DNA from: Rhodosorus marinus
Taxonomy: Eukaryota > Rhodophyta > Stylonematophyceae > Stylonematales > Stylonemataceae
NCBI GenBank assembly: GCA_029953675.1
Contig: JAMWBK010000010.1
Coordinates: 434,001-498,000 of the forward strand
Reading direction: 5' to 3'
Length of the DNA stretch: 64,000 nucleotides
A program made the position numbers and the translations under genes. Under the pieces are notes generated by a model. That model was given only the letters and a program-made list of their open reading frames with translations, did no database searches and was not told the DNA's origin. The number at the start of each line of letters is the position of its first letter. Positions within the stretch are counted from its first letter, which is position 1. Below, in pieces: positions 48,865 to 60,400 of the stretch.

Positions 48865-50001
48865 TTATACTTCAACGTCGTAGTGCTCTAGCATTCTGTT
48901 ACATATTTCTACCATAGTTTTCGGGTCAATACTATAGTGCGTATACCATGGTTTTCCCGTCTCAGGAACTTTCTTAAGCTCATGGTTGCTGTACAACATC
49001 GCCAAATGGAGTGCTGCTGTGGCGATGTCCATTTCCTTGTATTCCATATGAATTGAAGTAAGCAGCGAATCGTTGACAAAGTTCCACGCGTACTGATGCA
49101 CACGATTAAAAAAGGATTTTTGCTTGCTTAGACTCTAGCGTCTCCATCCAATTTCGAACCTGCTCCAAACTCCTTTCGCCGTGGAAAAGCATTGCGGGTT
49201 GAGCCTTGAAAGTGCTTACCTGGATCAAATCCTTCTGTTGTTCAGCACTTGTGCCGTAAAGCTTCACAAGCTGAATGATGTACTTGAAAGGTAAGTCAAC
49301 ATCATAGTCGAAGTTCAAGACTCTTAGAACATCCCGTTCCTTCAGCAAAACCAACTTCTTCTCGGCTTGAAAGCGACTCGACTCTTCCAGTAGATCCTCG
49401 CCCCGTGGGAATTGCTACACCGTTACAACAGCAGAAGCGACAATCTTGAGCAGGGCTGCCACATAGCGAGCTCACCAGCTCAGGGGACTTCCTACCTCGC
49501 TCCGAGTTTTAATCTTTATACTCCAGTATATTACATCGCGAAGTCTCTTCACACATTCTTGAACTTTACAGGCAACGAAGAGACATGCAGAAGCCACAGC
49601 CGGCGGTGAATGACGCGACATACTCTCCATCAGGTAAAACCGCTGCATGAGCTTGATCGCCGCGCATCTCGTTAGCTGGGGGACCTCAAGCGCAGCTCCG
49701 ACCTCCAGTATAAACCTTCGATGAGAAGGAATCCCAAACAGCAAGACGAAAAATCCTCATCATCAGCTATCAACTCGATGTCAACTCGGAGTATGCACTG
49801 CAAGCAATCACGAGAGCATTGAAACCTCTACGCAAGAATTCGGTCTCAAGTCTATGCAACTCACCGCGCACAGCTGGCGATTATCCTTCGCTCAGTGCTG
49901 GACTGAATATTTTTCTCCCTTGAGGGAGAGTTTTCAATGTCCTCCTTCCCAAATAACCAGAGCTTCTCATCAGCTCCGTTCAAGCTCTCCAATTCATCCA
50001 T
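48865..50001 (-). CDS. Transcription-type cyclin (cyclin T/K/L-like)
   Basis: Four exons: 50001-49865, 49715-49496, 49414-49220 and 49092-48865, with introns of 81-149 nt in frame, about 259 residues. It starts MDELESLNGADEKLWLFGKE and then NSPSREKNIQSSTER, the N-terminal helix of transcription cyclins. The first cyclin box includes AIKLMQRFYL, then SPPAVASACLFVACKVQEC and the RLRDVIYW segment. The second includes LLKERDVLRVLNFDYDVDLP, the basic-aromatic YAWNFVNDSLLTSI, and DIATAALHLAMLY. These blocks match cyclins T, K, L and C, partners of CDK9, CDK12 and related kinases that phosphorylate RNA polymerase II. There is no long C-terminal extension, so it is one of the short forms. The exact subtype is unresolved. 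Confidence 0.83.
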
Positions 50002-50986
50002 TGTCCCTTCGACTTCCCCGCTCAACTCAATCACAAACACCTGGACCCATAAAAACTCAACTATCGGAACTCCTCCGAAAGCAAAGCACCAAAAAACGGA
50101 ATACACGAGAGCGATCTGGTAGAAATACTACCAAACAAAAAAGACTCAAGTCCTTCAAAACGTTGTTATCTTAAAGAGGCAACGAGATCACCCCTAGGTC
50201 CTCCTCCTTCATCAACAAGGACCTCACAAACTCCACTTCCAAAACTCAATGTAGACCTTCCAAGCAAACCTTAAAAACCAACTTACAACTGCTTCCTCAC
50301 ACCTCAGAACTTGATAAAAGCTAGTACCTCCTCCACGAGCCTCTACAAAAACAGAACAAAGTTGGCACACCAACATCACATACCAGAACGTCTGCCTCCC
50401 TCCCAACCCAAACATTCCGAATCCAACCATTCTTAAATACCTTCCACATCTTAGAATTTCAAAACTTTTTATCCGGCCAAGGTTATTTGGCCTATGATAC
50501 AATTTGCAAATTTGCTTAGTATCCTAACCTAGGACTGATTATTTAGGATACTCTCACAATCTGAGCTTGGATTCTTGATGAAGAACAATAAATGAATACA
50601 TAAATGGAAATACGTATCAGATTTAGAATATATCTGGGCTTATGAGTCATAATCGTCAAAGAGAGAATTCAATGGGTGAGTTGCTCGGCATGTTGACCGA
50701 CTCCAGGACGTTGTTGCCACCGGTCATCAGTTTCTATTGAAATTTTTCATGTCTTAGGAACATCCAATGCAGAGGCGAGCTTCCCGGCTTAAACATCGCT
50801 CTTCACTTGGAAAATCTGACTGTCCACGCTGCTGCTTTTGGGGGATGCTCAGTCCAACGATCCTCCTGCCGGCCGATTGACGAACGCAAACATTTCCTCA
50901 TCGCTTGATGTAGCGCTTCGTATCTATAACGTTCATCGCTTCGGAAACCACGATATCCTCGTATTGAAAACAGTCTTTTGGCTGTA
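50002..50986. other. Intergenic
   Basis: Between the cyclin start and the METTL25 stop. No gene recognised; the part nearest 50002 should hold the cyclin promoter. Confidence 0.4.
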
Positions 50987-52448
50987 CTACGTACGAGCTC
51001 GACCTGGTTTCGTCGCAAACAGGCCGAGGTTTCTTGGAGAACACACCGGATCGAAGATCGCTCTGACAGATGAGTTCTCCTTGCCGACGCTATCCTGGAG
51101 AAACTCTAGTCTGTCCAGGACAATGACGCTCTCGATGACTGCGGCTGTTAGCAACCTGCTTATAAGCGCTTGGATCAGGCCATGCTCATTCGAGGACGAG
51201 AGACGGAACCTCGACGGGTCGCTTTCGCGAGTCGCTTACCTAAGAGCATACACACATGCGGACGATGGAACGACGCGTTGGCTCCTTTCCGAACCGGAAA
51301 TCAAACGCTCATCCGAAGGTGGGGTCTTCAGGTCAGGCAACCGGGATAGAACTCTCCTGGCATAGTCTTCAAACAAGTCAGTGGGTTGATAGCGAATCTT
51401 CAGTCGACCCAGCTGCACTGATTCTTCCACTCCACATTCTTCTAAAATTTCCTCTAGCAAAGCTCTGTATCCATGCTGTCGAAGTCTCCTGGTTGGAATG
51501 GGAAGTTTGGTGCTGTGAGACATCTGGAGCGAGCTTTTCTTTGCCCTAGTTGCCTCACCATGGCTCCCGTTTGGACCATTCTTCAAGTGCATGGCACCCT
51601 AATTCACCATCAAGCATTGGTTGAATGGCACTGCTGCGTTCGCGAAGAGTCGGCCCCATTGGGAAGCAGTCGGAGGTGATCCGGTGATAACAGCATCCGA
51701 ACAAGACCAAAGCGGATGCCTCGGTTTTAGCAAAGAGTTGCATTGCCGTTGGTGTTAAATCGCCACATGCATGTAAGGCAACGATAACGGCGTCCTTGCA
51801 TTCCTTCTGCAGCTCAGCGTTGATCTCATCGGCCGTGTTGATCTTGCGTGTCAGGGAGCTTATGGTTCCGTTTCCACGGCTACGTTTCAGTGCTCTTAAT
51901 CGCTCAGTGCGCGTCTGAGATGAAGCATTGTGCAACGATTGAGCCTCCAGAGCAACCACGTCGAGTCCATGGTGGAGGGCGAGAACTTGACCGAGATAGC
52001 CCTTTCCAGATCCGATATCGACAACCTTTTTTGAGTTCACGCGTTCGGCCAGGTCTGCAACTGCGGCGGACAGTCTCGCAACTTCGTGCTCCTTCTTCAT
52101 GGTCAATCCGATTCTCATATCCTTGGGGAGGGAACACGTTCCCGAAGAGGTAACAGGGTCTCTCGAAACGGCTAAGGACTTTGCTTCTTTCACAAACTCT
52201 CTCAAGCTCAGCGGACTCCAAGACGGTACGAGGCCTCTAGAGAGAGCCTGAGCGTCCTCCAAGGTTCCTTCAAAGAAAGCTCGCATCCATTCGTCGGGGA
52301 CAATAGGACCGTCCACCAGCGACCGTGTCATCTTCGCACGAATCAAACGACGGCAAGTGCTGGACGAGAGGAAGTTCTCACATGCTTGTATTCTCCGCTT
52401 GACGTTCTCGCTTGATAACTCCGGGCCAACAGCCATATAGCAGCTCAT
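50987..52448 (-). CDS. METTL25/RRNAD1-family methyltransferase-like protein
   Basis: Three exons: 52448-51559, 51512-51240 and 51155-50987, about 443 residues. The Rossmann core is plain. KKEHEV precedes VVDIGSGKGYLGQVLA, the SAM-binding motif I, followed by GLDVVALEAQSLHNASSQTR. Later comes VALHACGDLTP, then VLFGCCYHRIT with the FPM motif typical of METTL25. The C-terminal block AAVIESVIVLDRLEFLQ and FDPVCSPRNLGLFATK also matches. Human METTL25B/RRNAD1 is annotated as ribosomal-RNA-adenine-dimethylase-like, but its substrate is not well established. The first intron would be only 46 nt (GTGAGG...CACAG), shorter than most here, but the join restores frame and the family alignment. The start is the first ATG in frame. 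Confidence 0.82.
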
Positions 52449-53790
52449 CTTCTTCAACAGTGAGCACACCGGCTCTGCGGAGGTCGAACGCTCCCTTTGA
52501 TGAACGCCCTGTCGCCGAGAACGTTGGTTCCTTAACAGGAGTCACGATTCTTGTCTACCTTACCAACATCTTCTTTCGGCAAAGGCTTGCTGGCTTTGGG
52601 GTTCTCCAGCCTCCGCCAACCGGCCTCCGTACGCTTGTCTGCGAGGGATGCTTTGGCTTTGGCCCTATGCTTCTTAACTCGGATGATCGTCTTGATCCTT
52701 GGCGGGACGCAAAAATTCTATTTGGCTTGGCTTTTTCCCTCTTAACGTTTATTGTCTATGAAAGAACGGTGCTGTCAATTTGCGACATGAAGCTTCCTCC
52801 TATTTCGTGCTGAATCATCAATCATATCGGACTTGAAGCACGGAGGGAGTTACTGCTGTGTGGTTTGATAGTCGCGAAAGGCTCGGGGTTCAGGAACTGT
52901 GCTCAGTCGAGCCGATCAGTGTGTCCATTCATCCGTCCTTAGGATCCAATCGCGAGCGTAGCTAAGCTAGCTATCCTGTAAACCGAGAAAACTGCAAATG
53001 CGCTGATTTATCAGGAGGCTAGATATATTGGATGGCATGCAGATCTTTACTATGTTACCGCCGTCGACTATGGGTACGGAAAGAAGGCATTCGTTTAGGA
53101 GCGTTGGATAACAGAAGGCTGCGAAAAGATGGTGAAGACAAAATGGTGGCCTACGCAAAATTTTCGAAGATGACTAGCCTGAAAACAGGGTCCCCAGATC
53201 GGAACGCCAGAAGCGCGGGTATACGGTTGCTCGGGACACGAGCATCTTGCTTGAGGAGGTTGTGATTAGTTCCAAGATTGCCTCAGGAAAGAGAGCTTGT
53301 TGGGGAAGGATCGACGTCAGCAACCCTCCGGTTTCGGGTCTGATATCATGTGTCCCGGTAGTTTGGGTGTAGGAGGATGACAACGAACCAAAACCGAGCA
53401 ACAGAATGACAACTTGTTCCTGTCCAAGGAAACGTTCCAAAATGTCATTGATAAGAGGAATCTGTGGTTCTATTGCTTCTCCTGGGTCGTTGTCATCCTC
53501 CTATGCACAAACTACCTGGACCTTTCTGCTTGAAAGCACAACGCGTGCAGTTCGTGACGTCGATCCTACCCCAAAGGAGCTCTCGCTGTCCTAGTACTCA
53601 TCCATGTGGCTACAGCAACTCTTCGTGCATTCGGCTTTGATGGCCCCGAACTCACTGTCGTAGTCTTTGAAATATCCCAAAACGTCCGATTCAAAAGGAA
53701 TAACGGAAGATGACCAGCGCCTGGGGGCATTGGCTAAGTGTGCGGGAGCCTTGAAGTTGATGAGCAAGCTCTAGGCTGGAAGACCCGTTT
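52449..53790. other. Intergenic region with a large inverted repeat
   Basis: No complete gene is recognised. It contains inverted-repeat arms at about 53308-53395 and 53483-53573. A hydrophobic plus-strand frame at 52412-52813 has no clear homology and overlaps the METTL25 start. Confidence 0.4.
53308..53573. repeat. Imperfect inverted repeat, about 90-bp arms
   Basis: The left arm (53308-53395) holds TTGGGGAAGGATCGACGTCA and then TAGTTTGGGTGTAGGAGGAT. The right arm (53483-53573) holds their near-exact reverse complements in mirrored order (ATCCTCCTATGCACAAACTA, then TGACGTCGATCCTACCCCAA). The middles of the arms have diverged. Both arms encode a related SLSSSY(T/A)QTT peptide in outward-in orientation. 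Confidence 0.75.
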
Positions 53791-55032
53791 ATGAGCCGCA
53801 TAGTAATGAATCAGGTGATCGTTCGACTTGCTCAGCGTCCTCTTGGAGAGATTGTCATCGGGGAGCATCTCGTTGTCGATCGGGACGTCCCGGTTAGGGA
53901 GCAGCTCGAAGATGGCGAGGTCCTCATCCGAGTCATGTGGCTGAGCGTCGACCCTGCGATGAGAGGATGGATGTCTAGCGCAAAGTCTTACCTACCTCCT
54001 TCCCCACTGGGAGAGCCGATGCGCGCGAACGGGGTTGGCAGAGTGACCCGTTCGAAATCAGATAAGTTCGACGTAGGTGCGGTGGTGTCTGGCTTCCTTG
54101 GAATGCAGGAATACTCCATACTTCCAGAGAAGAAGATCAGAAAAGTTGTTGTCCCGGACGGGGTCTCTCCAAGGCTCGCTTTGGGCGTTCTTGGCAACAA
54201 TGGCCTAACTGCCTATTTTGGGCTATTTGAGGTTGGACATCCTAAACCTGGAGATACCGTCGTCGTATCAGCAGCAGCGGGGGCAACTGGATCAATTGCT
54301 GCTCAGATTACGAAAGGCGTCCTAGGATGCAGGACAATTGGGATTGCCGGTGGAGAGGAGAAGAGGTTGTGGCTCTCAAACAGTCTCAATCTGGATGATG
54401 CTATTGACTACAAGAATGATGATATCGGGAAAGCGTTAAAGAGAACATGCCCAGATGGTATCGACGTAAGGAACGCTTCAGAAACCAGTCCCTGCAGCTG
54501 TGCATGTTCTCTTTACCGTTATGCTTCTTCTGAAGCAAGTATGGTCGGAGAGAGCCTTTGAGTTCTCACTGACTAAAATAATCCATCGCGCTCATCGATC
54601 TCTCCCCTCCTGCTCTTCTGTTGCTCATCACCCCCCTCCAAAAAGGTATACTTTGACAACGTAGGAGGCGTCACCCTGAACGAGGTTCTAAAACGACTAA
54701 ACCGAGGCGGCCGAGTGGTGCTCTGCGGAGCAATTTCCTCGTATAACACACCAGGTAGTCCTGGACCTTCCAACTACGTCAACCTCATTTCAACGAGATC
54801 CAAAATGCAGGGGTTTATCGTCTTGGACTACGCCAAGCAGTACCCAAAGGCTCTGGCGGATCTTACCTGCTGGCTTCAGGAAGGCAAGATCAAATATGAA
54901 GAAGATATCGTCGATGGTATAGCCAACACTCCCGAGGCACTTCTTCGACTCTTCAAGGGCCAAAATTTGGGCAAAGTAGTCGTCCAGGTTGCCGGCGACG
55001 GCGACTTGCAAGCCTTTCGAAGTTCGCTTTAG
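53791..55032 (+). CDS. NADP-dependent alkenal/prostaglandin reductase (MDR family)
   Basis: Two exons, 53791-54465 and 54646-55032, with a 180-nt intron, about 353 residues. It is a zinc-independent medium-chain reductase of the leukotriene B4 dehydrogenase/PTGR/alkenal double-bond reductase group, which reduces the C=C bond of alpha,beta-unsaturated carbonyls with NADPH. Motifs: LIRVMWLSVDPAMRGWM (family N-terminus), GVLGNNGLTAYFGLFEVGHP, the nucleotide-binding VVVSAAAGATGSIAAQI, VYFDNVGGVTLNEVL just after the intron, and RGGRVVLCGAISSYN. It ends near the typical NLGKVVVQV. There is no targeting signal, so it is probably cytosolic, detoxifying lipid-peroxidation aldehydes. The acceptor (CCAAAAAG) is poor in pyrimidines next to AG, but frame and family alignment support it. 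Confidence 0.9.
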
Positions 55033-55185
55033 ATTGTTGGTTCGCTCCCTGCCATTCACTCTCTCCAAGAGCTTTTTCAATGGGAAAATATTTTTTACTG
55101 GTAAATAACAAACTTTTTTTCGTCTGCGGACTGATCTTTCGATCCTCAACTCCCAAAGGTCCTCCTCGGCGTGATGAGCTTCTTT

Positions 55186-56166
55186 TCAGCTCAGACCTGT
55201 CCCGCGCTGAACCATTTGGATCAACTTGAGATCTGGTTGGATGCCAGTCCTAGCGATGTGATCGGCATCGAGAGAAGGTAGATCCTTTCCTGACGTTGTA
55301 AACTCTCTCCTCATCGTTTCCATGTTCCTTTGCACGGCTTCGATGTGTGTGTTATACCCTTGAATCCTCTTCGCGATCGATTCCTGTGTAGTTTTTTCGA
55401 AAGAGAGGAAGAGGCACACACAAAAGATCAGTCTTTTCAGTTGTGTTTCGAGACTCCTAAATGGACTCTAAGAACCTCGCGCTCTTAAGTGCGGGTCCAT
55501 GATCAGTCCGGATGTGGGTCACTGGTTCGGGCCGAAAGGGATACAGAATACTCTGGCTGATGTTCGGAGTGACAGTGCCTTGGACATAGCTCTGGGATAA
55601 ACACTGAAGGAGCTACAAAGGACAAGTTCAAGGGAGAGAAACGAAAAGAACACACCTTGTCCATCGACTCCAGGTCCTTCGTCTCTTCCTCTTCGGGAGA
55701 TTCAGGTATATCGATCTTTGTCCGAAGAAGCTCGGACACAACCTCTGGATCGCTAGGTACCGCTTTGGGTACCAGTGCAAAGTCCCCTAGGTTTGCACTG
55801 GTCATCGCTTGAATAAGAGTCTGAGAGAGTGCAAGATAAGTCTTGGAAACGACCTGGAACTTTGCTAGAAGCTGGGGCCTGTTTCCAGTACGCCAGAAAA
55901 TGGGAGATTTGAGTGCTAGATTAGAAGGATGACTATTATGAGTGGAGATAGCAGATCCACAGTGCATTCGCTGCCGGACCTTAAACTCACCAAACGAGTT
56001 CCTTCGAAGGTCCAATCCCCTCCCTCAAGTTTACAATCGCTCTTCTCAGATCGTCCAACCGCTTCAGATTATCCATTGCACATCCTTGAAGCTTCAACAG
56101 AGATGCGTCGAGCTCAGGGTACTGACTCTCAAAGCTTCCCTCGCCACCCTTCTCACCACTTTGCAT
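55186..56166 (-). CDS. MED8: Mediator complex subunit 8
   Basis: Three exons: 56166-55991, 55878-55656 and 55383-55186, with introns of 112 and 272 nt, about 198 residues. MED8 sits in the head module of Mediator and bridges activators to RNA polymerase II. Exon 1 has the N-terminal helix (LDASLLKLQGCAMDNLKRLD, then LRRAIVNLRE). The junction recreates the WPQLLAKFQVVSKTYLALSQ helix that matches the human WPSVLDSFALLSGQL block. VPSDPEVVSELLRTK matches the conserved PxxVPxxLRTKxxPEVEE strand and acidic tract. The C-terminal part (IAKRIQGYNTHIEAVQRNME) is the closing helix. The long second intron has a GTGTGT donor. Small size is normal for plant and fungal MED8. Confidence 0.78.
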
Positions 56167-57411
56167 CGTTCCAAATCGCACCCAGAGACGAAACCAAGAA
56201 CCCGCAATACTCCTGACCTCAGTAAATCCAAGAGATCTTCACAAATTCCTTCAACGTCTCTTCAAAGGACATAAACTAATCGGCTTCAACCAAAACCAAA
56301 GCTGAAATTTGAGCCAGACTCGTTCATCTTCCTCCCCTGATTCAAAACCTCTATGAAACGTGCGACGAATTTGCTCAGCTTAGGCGCTAAAAAGCGATTT
56401 GGTGACAATGACAAACGTTAAGTCTTTTGTTGGGACTCTGGCTGAAGCCGAATCAGTTTAGAAGAACGGATTAGCTGAGAAGAATCAGTCCACTAAAACC
56501 TAGTCTTCTTATCGCCAGCAACAAAAGAACCATAAAACCTCGAAGCCATTGCTCAGCTTTGGGAGGTAAAACGATTTGTCGTCATTGACTAACGCTAAGC
56601 CTTTTGTTTGGACTCTGGGTGACGCCGAATCAGTTAAGAAGACGGATCAGCTTAGAAGAATCAGTCCGCTGAAATCTAGTCGTCTTCTCCGCAGCAACAA
56701 GGCCTTATTTCAAACCCAGTGCAGAGTCTATGCGGTAAAACGATGTGGTGATATTGCCATGTGGTGGGGCACACAGCCTTGCTGAAGCCAGAGCATTTGA
56801 GAGGAGAATAGACCATGCTTCTAGTAACTTGCAGAAACCCTGTCCTCCAAACCCTTCTGGCACAGCTAACGTGATAAACCCTGTCCGTTGCGGGGACTAA
56901 ATGAGAACGACCAGTTTGAAAAAGGGAGACAGTCATGAGAAGCTAAATGAAGAACTAGACCGCTCTTTTAGCGCCTCTACTGTAAATTTTACAAACTCAA
57001 AAGGCAGTTGAGCAGAAGCAGGTCAAGTGTCCACAGGACTTCAGGATGCTTTGAATAAATGCTAGTCTTTCGCCGCTTTCTCCCTCTAGATTTGATCAAA
57101 AACCTTCTCGCGGCCAGACCCCTCGTGAGTCTCTAGCTCCGGTCCCGGTTCTCACATGACTGCCGGAAGCGCTCAGACAAGGGCAAAACTGTATGGACCA
57201 ACTTCAACGAGTTGACGTACTTGCCTGCCTAACTGGGACTCATCTTGCGACAGTCCGTTCATAAAGAAGGTTAAGGTCAGCGGCGAGCCACTGCGTGAAG
57301 GCAGCCTGCAGAAATCCTCCAGTATGACAAGGAGCTGCGGCTTCCGTTCAAAGATTATCAACGACTCGCGATCACCTCTATGTGCGCTGCGGAGACGACA
57401 ATTTCGTTCGC
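56167..57411. other. Intergenic region with tandem repeat
   Basis: No gene recognised. Holds the tandem repeat at 56377-56765. The start of MED8 and the stop of the giant gene bound it, so it contains the MED8 promoter. Confidence 0.4.
56377..56765 (+). repeat. Tandem repeat, about 178-bp period, two and a bit copies
   Basis: Copies start near 56377, 56556 and 56730 (partial). They share CGATTTG(G)TG/TC, AACG(T/C)TAAG(T/C)C and CTTTTGTT(G/T)GGACTCTGG, then GACGCCGAATCAGTT-like and AGAATCAGTCC blocks. Copies differ by about 15-20%. Confidence 0.75.
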
Positions 57412-60400
57412 TCAGGTTATCCTTGGTCGCTTTCGGTATCGGCCTTCTCTGCGGTCAGGACGATCGTTTCCCTCAGACTCCCACCCTCCAGCACTTCTTC
57501 TTCCAGGAGAATCGATTTCCGACTGTTCGGATCGCCATCCTCCCGCACTGTGACGTCCTGTATCGATTCCGCCAGCAGATTCTTCACCACCAACACTGCC
57601 TGTCATGCTCACCGCCCCTGAGATGTCCGAACTGCGCCTCTCCAGGATCCGTGACGAGTTAGATTCCTCACTGTCAAAGCCCCTCTTGCGCAAGCTCCCA
57701 GCGGACGACTCTGTCGCTTCGTGAGACCTCATCCTAAGATAGGGCCTGTCGATCCCGGCTTCATAGGCTTTTCTCAGGTCGTCCATGACTTCCAAATTAA
57801 TAGTAGAAGGCACAATTTGGCCTCGTGAGTTGTCCTGTGGTTCAAGGCCCTCGCGGCAGAAGAGTATGTACGCGTAATAGGCGGCCTCTCCAGACTTAAT
57901 TGCCTTCATCGGCATTGACGCGGCCAACTGGTGCATCGCATTGAACACGTAGGGCAAGTTATCCCCAAAATGATTTGTTAAATACACTTTTACATATCTC
58001 GCAGAAATGATGCTCCCTTCAGAAAATACAGCAAACCCTTTCTTCCCCTCCCCATCCAACATGAGGGTTAAAATTCTGACTCCCAAGAGCTCCAAGACCG
58101 AAAATGTGTAGCCTTCCTTCTTCGCCTTTTTCGGCTTGAATCGCCCCGACCTCTTCTCCAGCCCGAGCCAAGTAGCACATCCAAACCCTAGCGACATGGA
58201 GGATGTCCAATCGAATCCCATTTTTTTGGCAACCACCGCTCCCCAGAGAACAGTCATAGCCAACCTACTCGCCCTCACGTTCAGCTTCAGCACTGCTGTG
58301 GAGACTAGTCGAATTGTGGGAGACTCGAACAACCCCTGCTCTTCCTCGGCGACCTCGTACCCAGCCAGCGGAGGGAAGCCAGGTCTGGTGCTTGGAAAGT
58401 CGATACCCTCCGTGGACCTCCCGCCGTCAAGAAAGTGGTCACGAAGTCTCGCCAGGTACTCCGATCTCAGCCAAGGAGCAAAACCCTCTCGCACACTTTC
58501 CGAAGCAACATCCGGTCGAAATAGCAGGTACGCGTCGTATGTAGATTTTTCATCCTCGAGCAAGCTCTCCGGCATCGCTGAGGCTAACATCCTCATTGCG
58601 CTGTACGTGGTGGATAGGTCCTTCCCGAAAGCCTCCAGCAAAATCTTGTACGCAACGGCAGGCAGAACGTCGTCGGTCTCCAAGTCTATAGCCCGAAGAT
58701 TCTTGTAGTTGTTAGCATCTTGCGTGAGAAAGGTTCTCGCCTTAATCCTCGCTCCCACAATATGTACCTCCTTGTAGCCCAGCCCAGCTTCGCCATCGCG
58801 CTCCTGCTTGTCAGGATCTGAGAGGACGCTGAACGGGTTCGCAAGACTCGTAGCTATGAGGGTCTGTCCATGGAAATAACCCGCTGCCAACGCCAACGAC
58901 AGGGACGAATTCCAATCAAAGCCACGCTCCATTGCAACGGCAGCCCCCCACAGAATCAAAACGGCAGACCTCTTTGCCTGAACCTTAAGATTCACAACAT
59001 CAGACTTGTAGAGTTTTCTCTGCCCAGGTTCCCGCGGCAACTGAACGTCGATATGGTCCATTCCTCGTCGCGGTTTTCGAGCTGGATTGCTTGAGTTTTC
59101 TTTCCACACCACTGAGGAAAGTCTTTCCGCTACTCCAACTCCTTCGCTATCCGAAACAGCTTGACGCCTTAGAGCTACTGTGCGGCCGTCAGATAAGGGC
59201 GACTCCGGTAGCTTCCGCATCTGGACCCTGCCCGGAGCAGTTTCCACGCTGTTCGCCTTCGACGACAACCGTGACGGCGACAGCGATCGGCTTTTGTTCT
59301 CAGTTTCCTTGTGACTCAACTCAGCGCTACTGTCCTGAGCAATTTGTTGGATTTTAGATGCCGTTCTCGATGCTTCCGTTGCTGTTGGCGCTCCGGAAAG
59401 ACGTGCTGGGGAGACAGGACCTCGCGCATGCATCACTCGCACCGCGCGTTTGGCTTCATCGCTAATCTCTGGATTTGAGCCCCGGGAGTTATTTGCACTC
59501 GTGCCCTTGCCTAGTCCCGTCTCCTTAGAATTCCGTCCCGACTCGTCCTTATGGGACGCTCCAGAGATGTTCTCGACCGGTTTCTTAGGAATGCTGGAGC
59601 TGGCAAGGTCATTCTCTATTTTCAAGTTCAAGGACCCTTTAGGTTCTCCCCGAGCTGCGGCCGGCCTACTTCGTCGTGAAATCCTCATCCCTCCCTCGCT
59701 GAACAACAGCGGCCCAGACGCGCCACTTGACTCTGCTCCACCTGTCTTATCCTCCACCGCTAGCGTCAAGCTTGAGCCGGCATTGGATGCTCTACCGGAG
59801 CCCCTTGGGGTGTTTTGTTGCCGTTGCCGTACCTCAACATCTCCATCGCTGAGCCTTGTCAATGGTTCTCGCTTTACCTCTGCTTGCTCCCTCTCACCAC
59901 CCTTATGCTCGAAGGGAGCACCCTGCATTTCTGCTCCCCTCCGAGCAGAGCCACCATCTAGAGGAGGAGTTCGCCTCCGCTTTTCAGGACTGTTTGATCT
60001 GGATTCGACGCCAGCTTCCACTCGACCAGAGTCCTGCGCAATTGTCGGAGCATCTGGGGGCTCTTGACGAGCCTCAACTCGCTCAGTTGTCGGAAGTTCG
60101 ATCTTCGATTCCTCCCTTGCTGGCTCTTCGGCTGATTTTCCCTCAGGCGACTTTCCCAACTCTTCTCGCGTGGCTAGAGTGTCCTCTGCTTTCGTCTCCG
60201 AACTTGGGCGAAGGTCGTCTCTTGGCTGTTCAGGGGAAACCTGTTGGTCAAGCATAGGCTGCAATCCCATCTGCCCGTCCGTTCGTCCCCTGCTACCAGC
60301 CGAAGCGGTTGGCTCTCGCGACTCCTGCAGACCATGTACAGTTGAGAAACTCGGAACAGTTTGGCTCCGCCCTTGTCCGATACTCGTCAAACCTTTGCTC

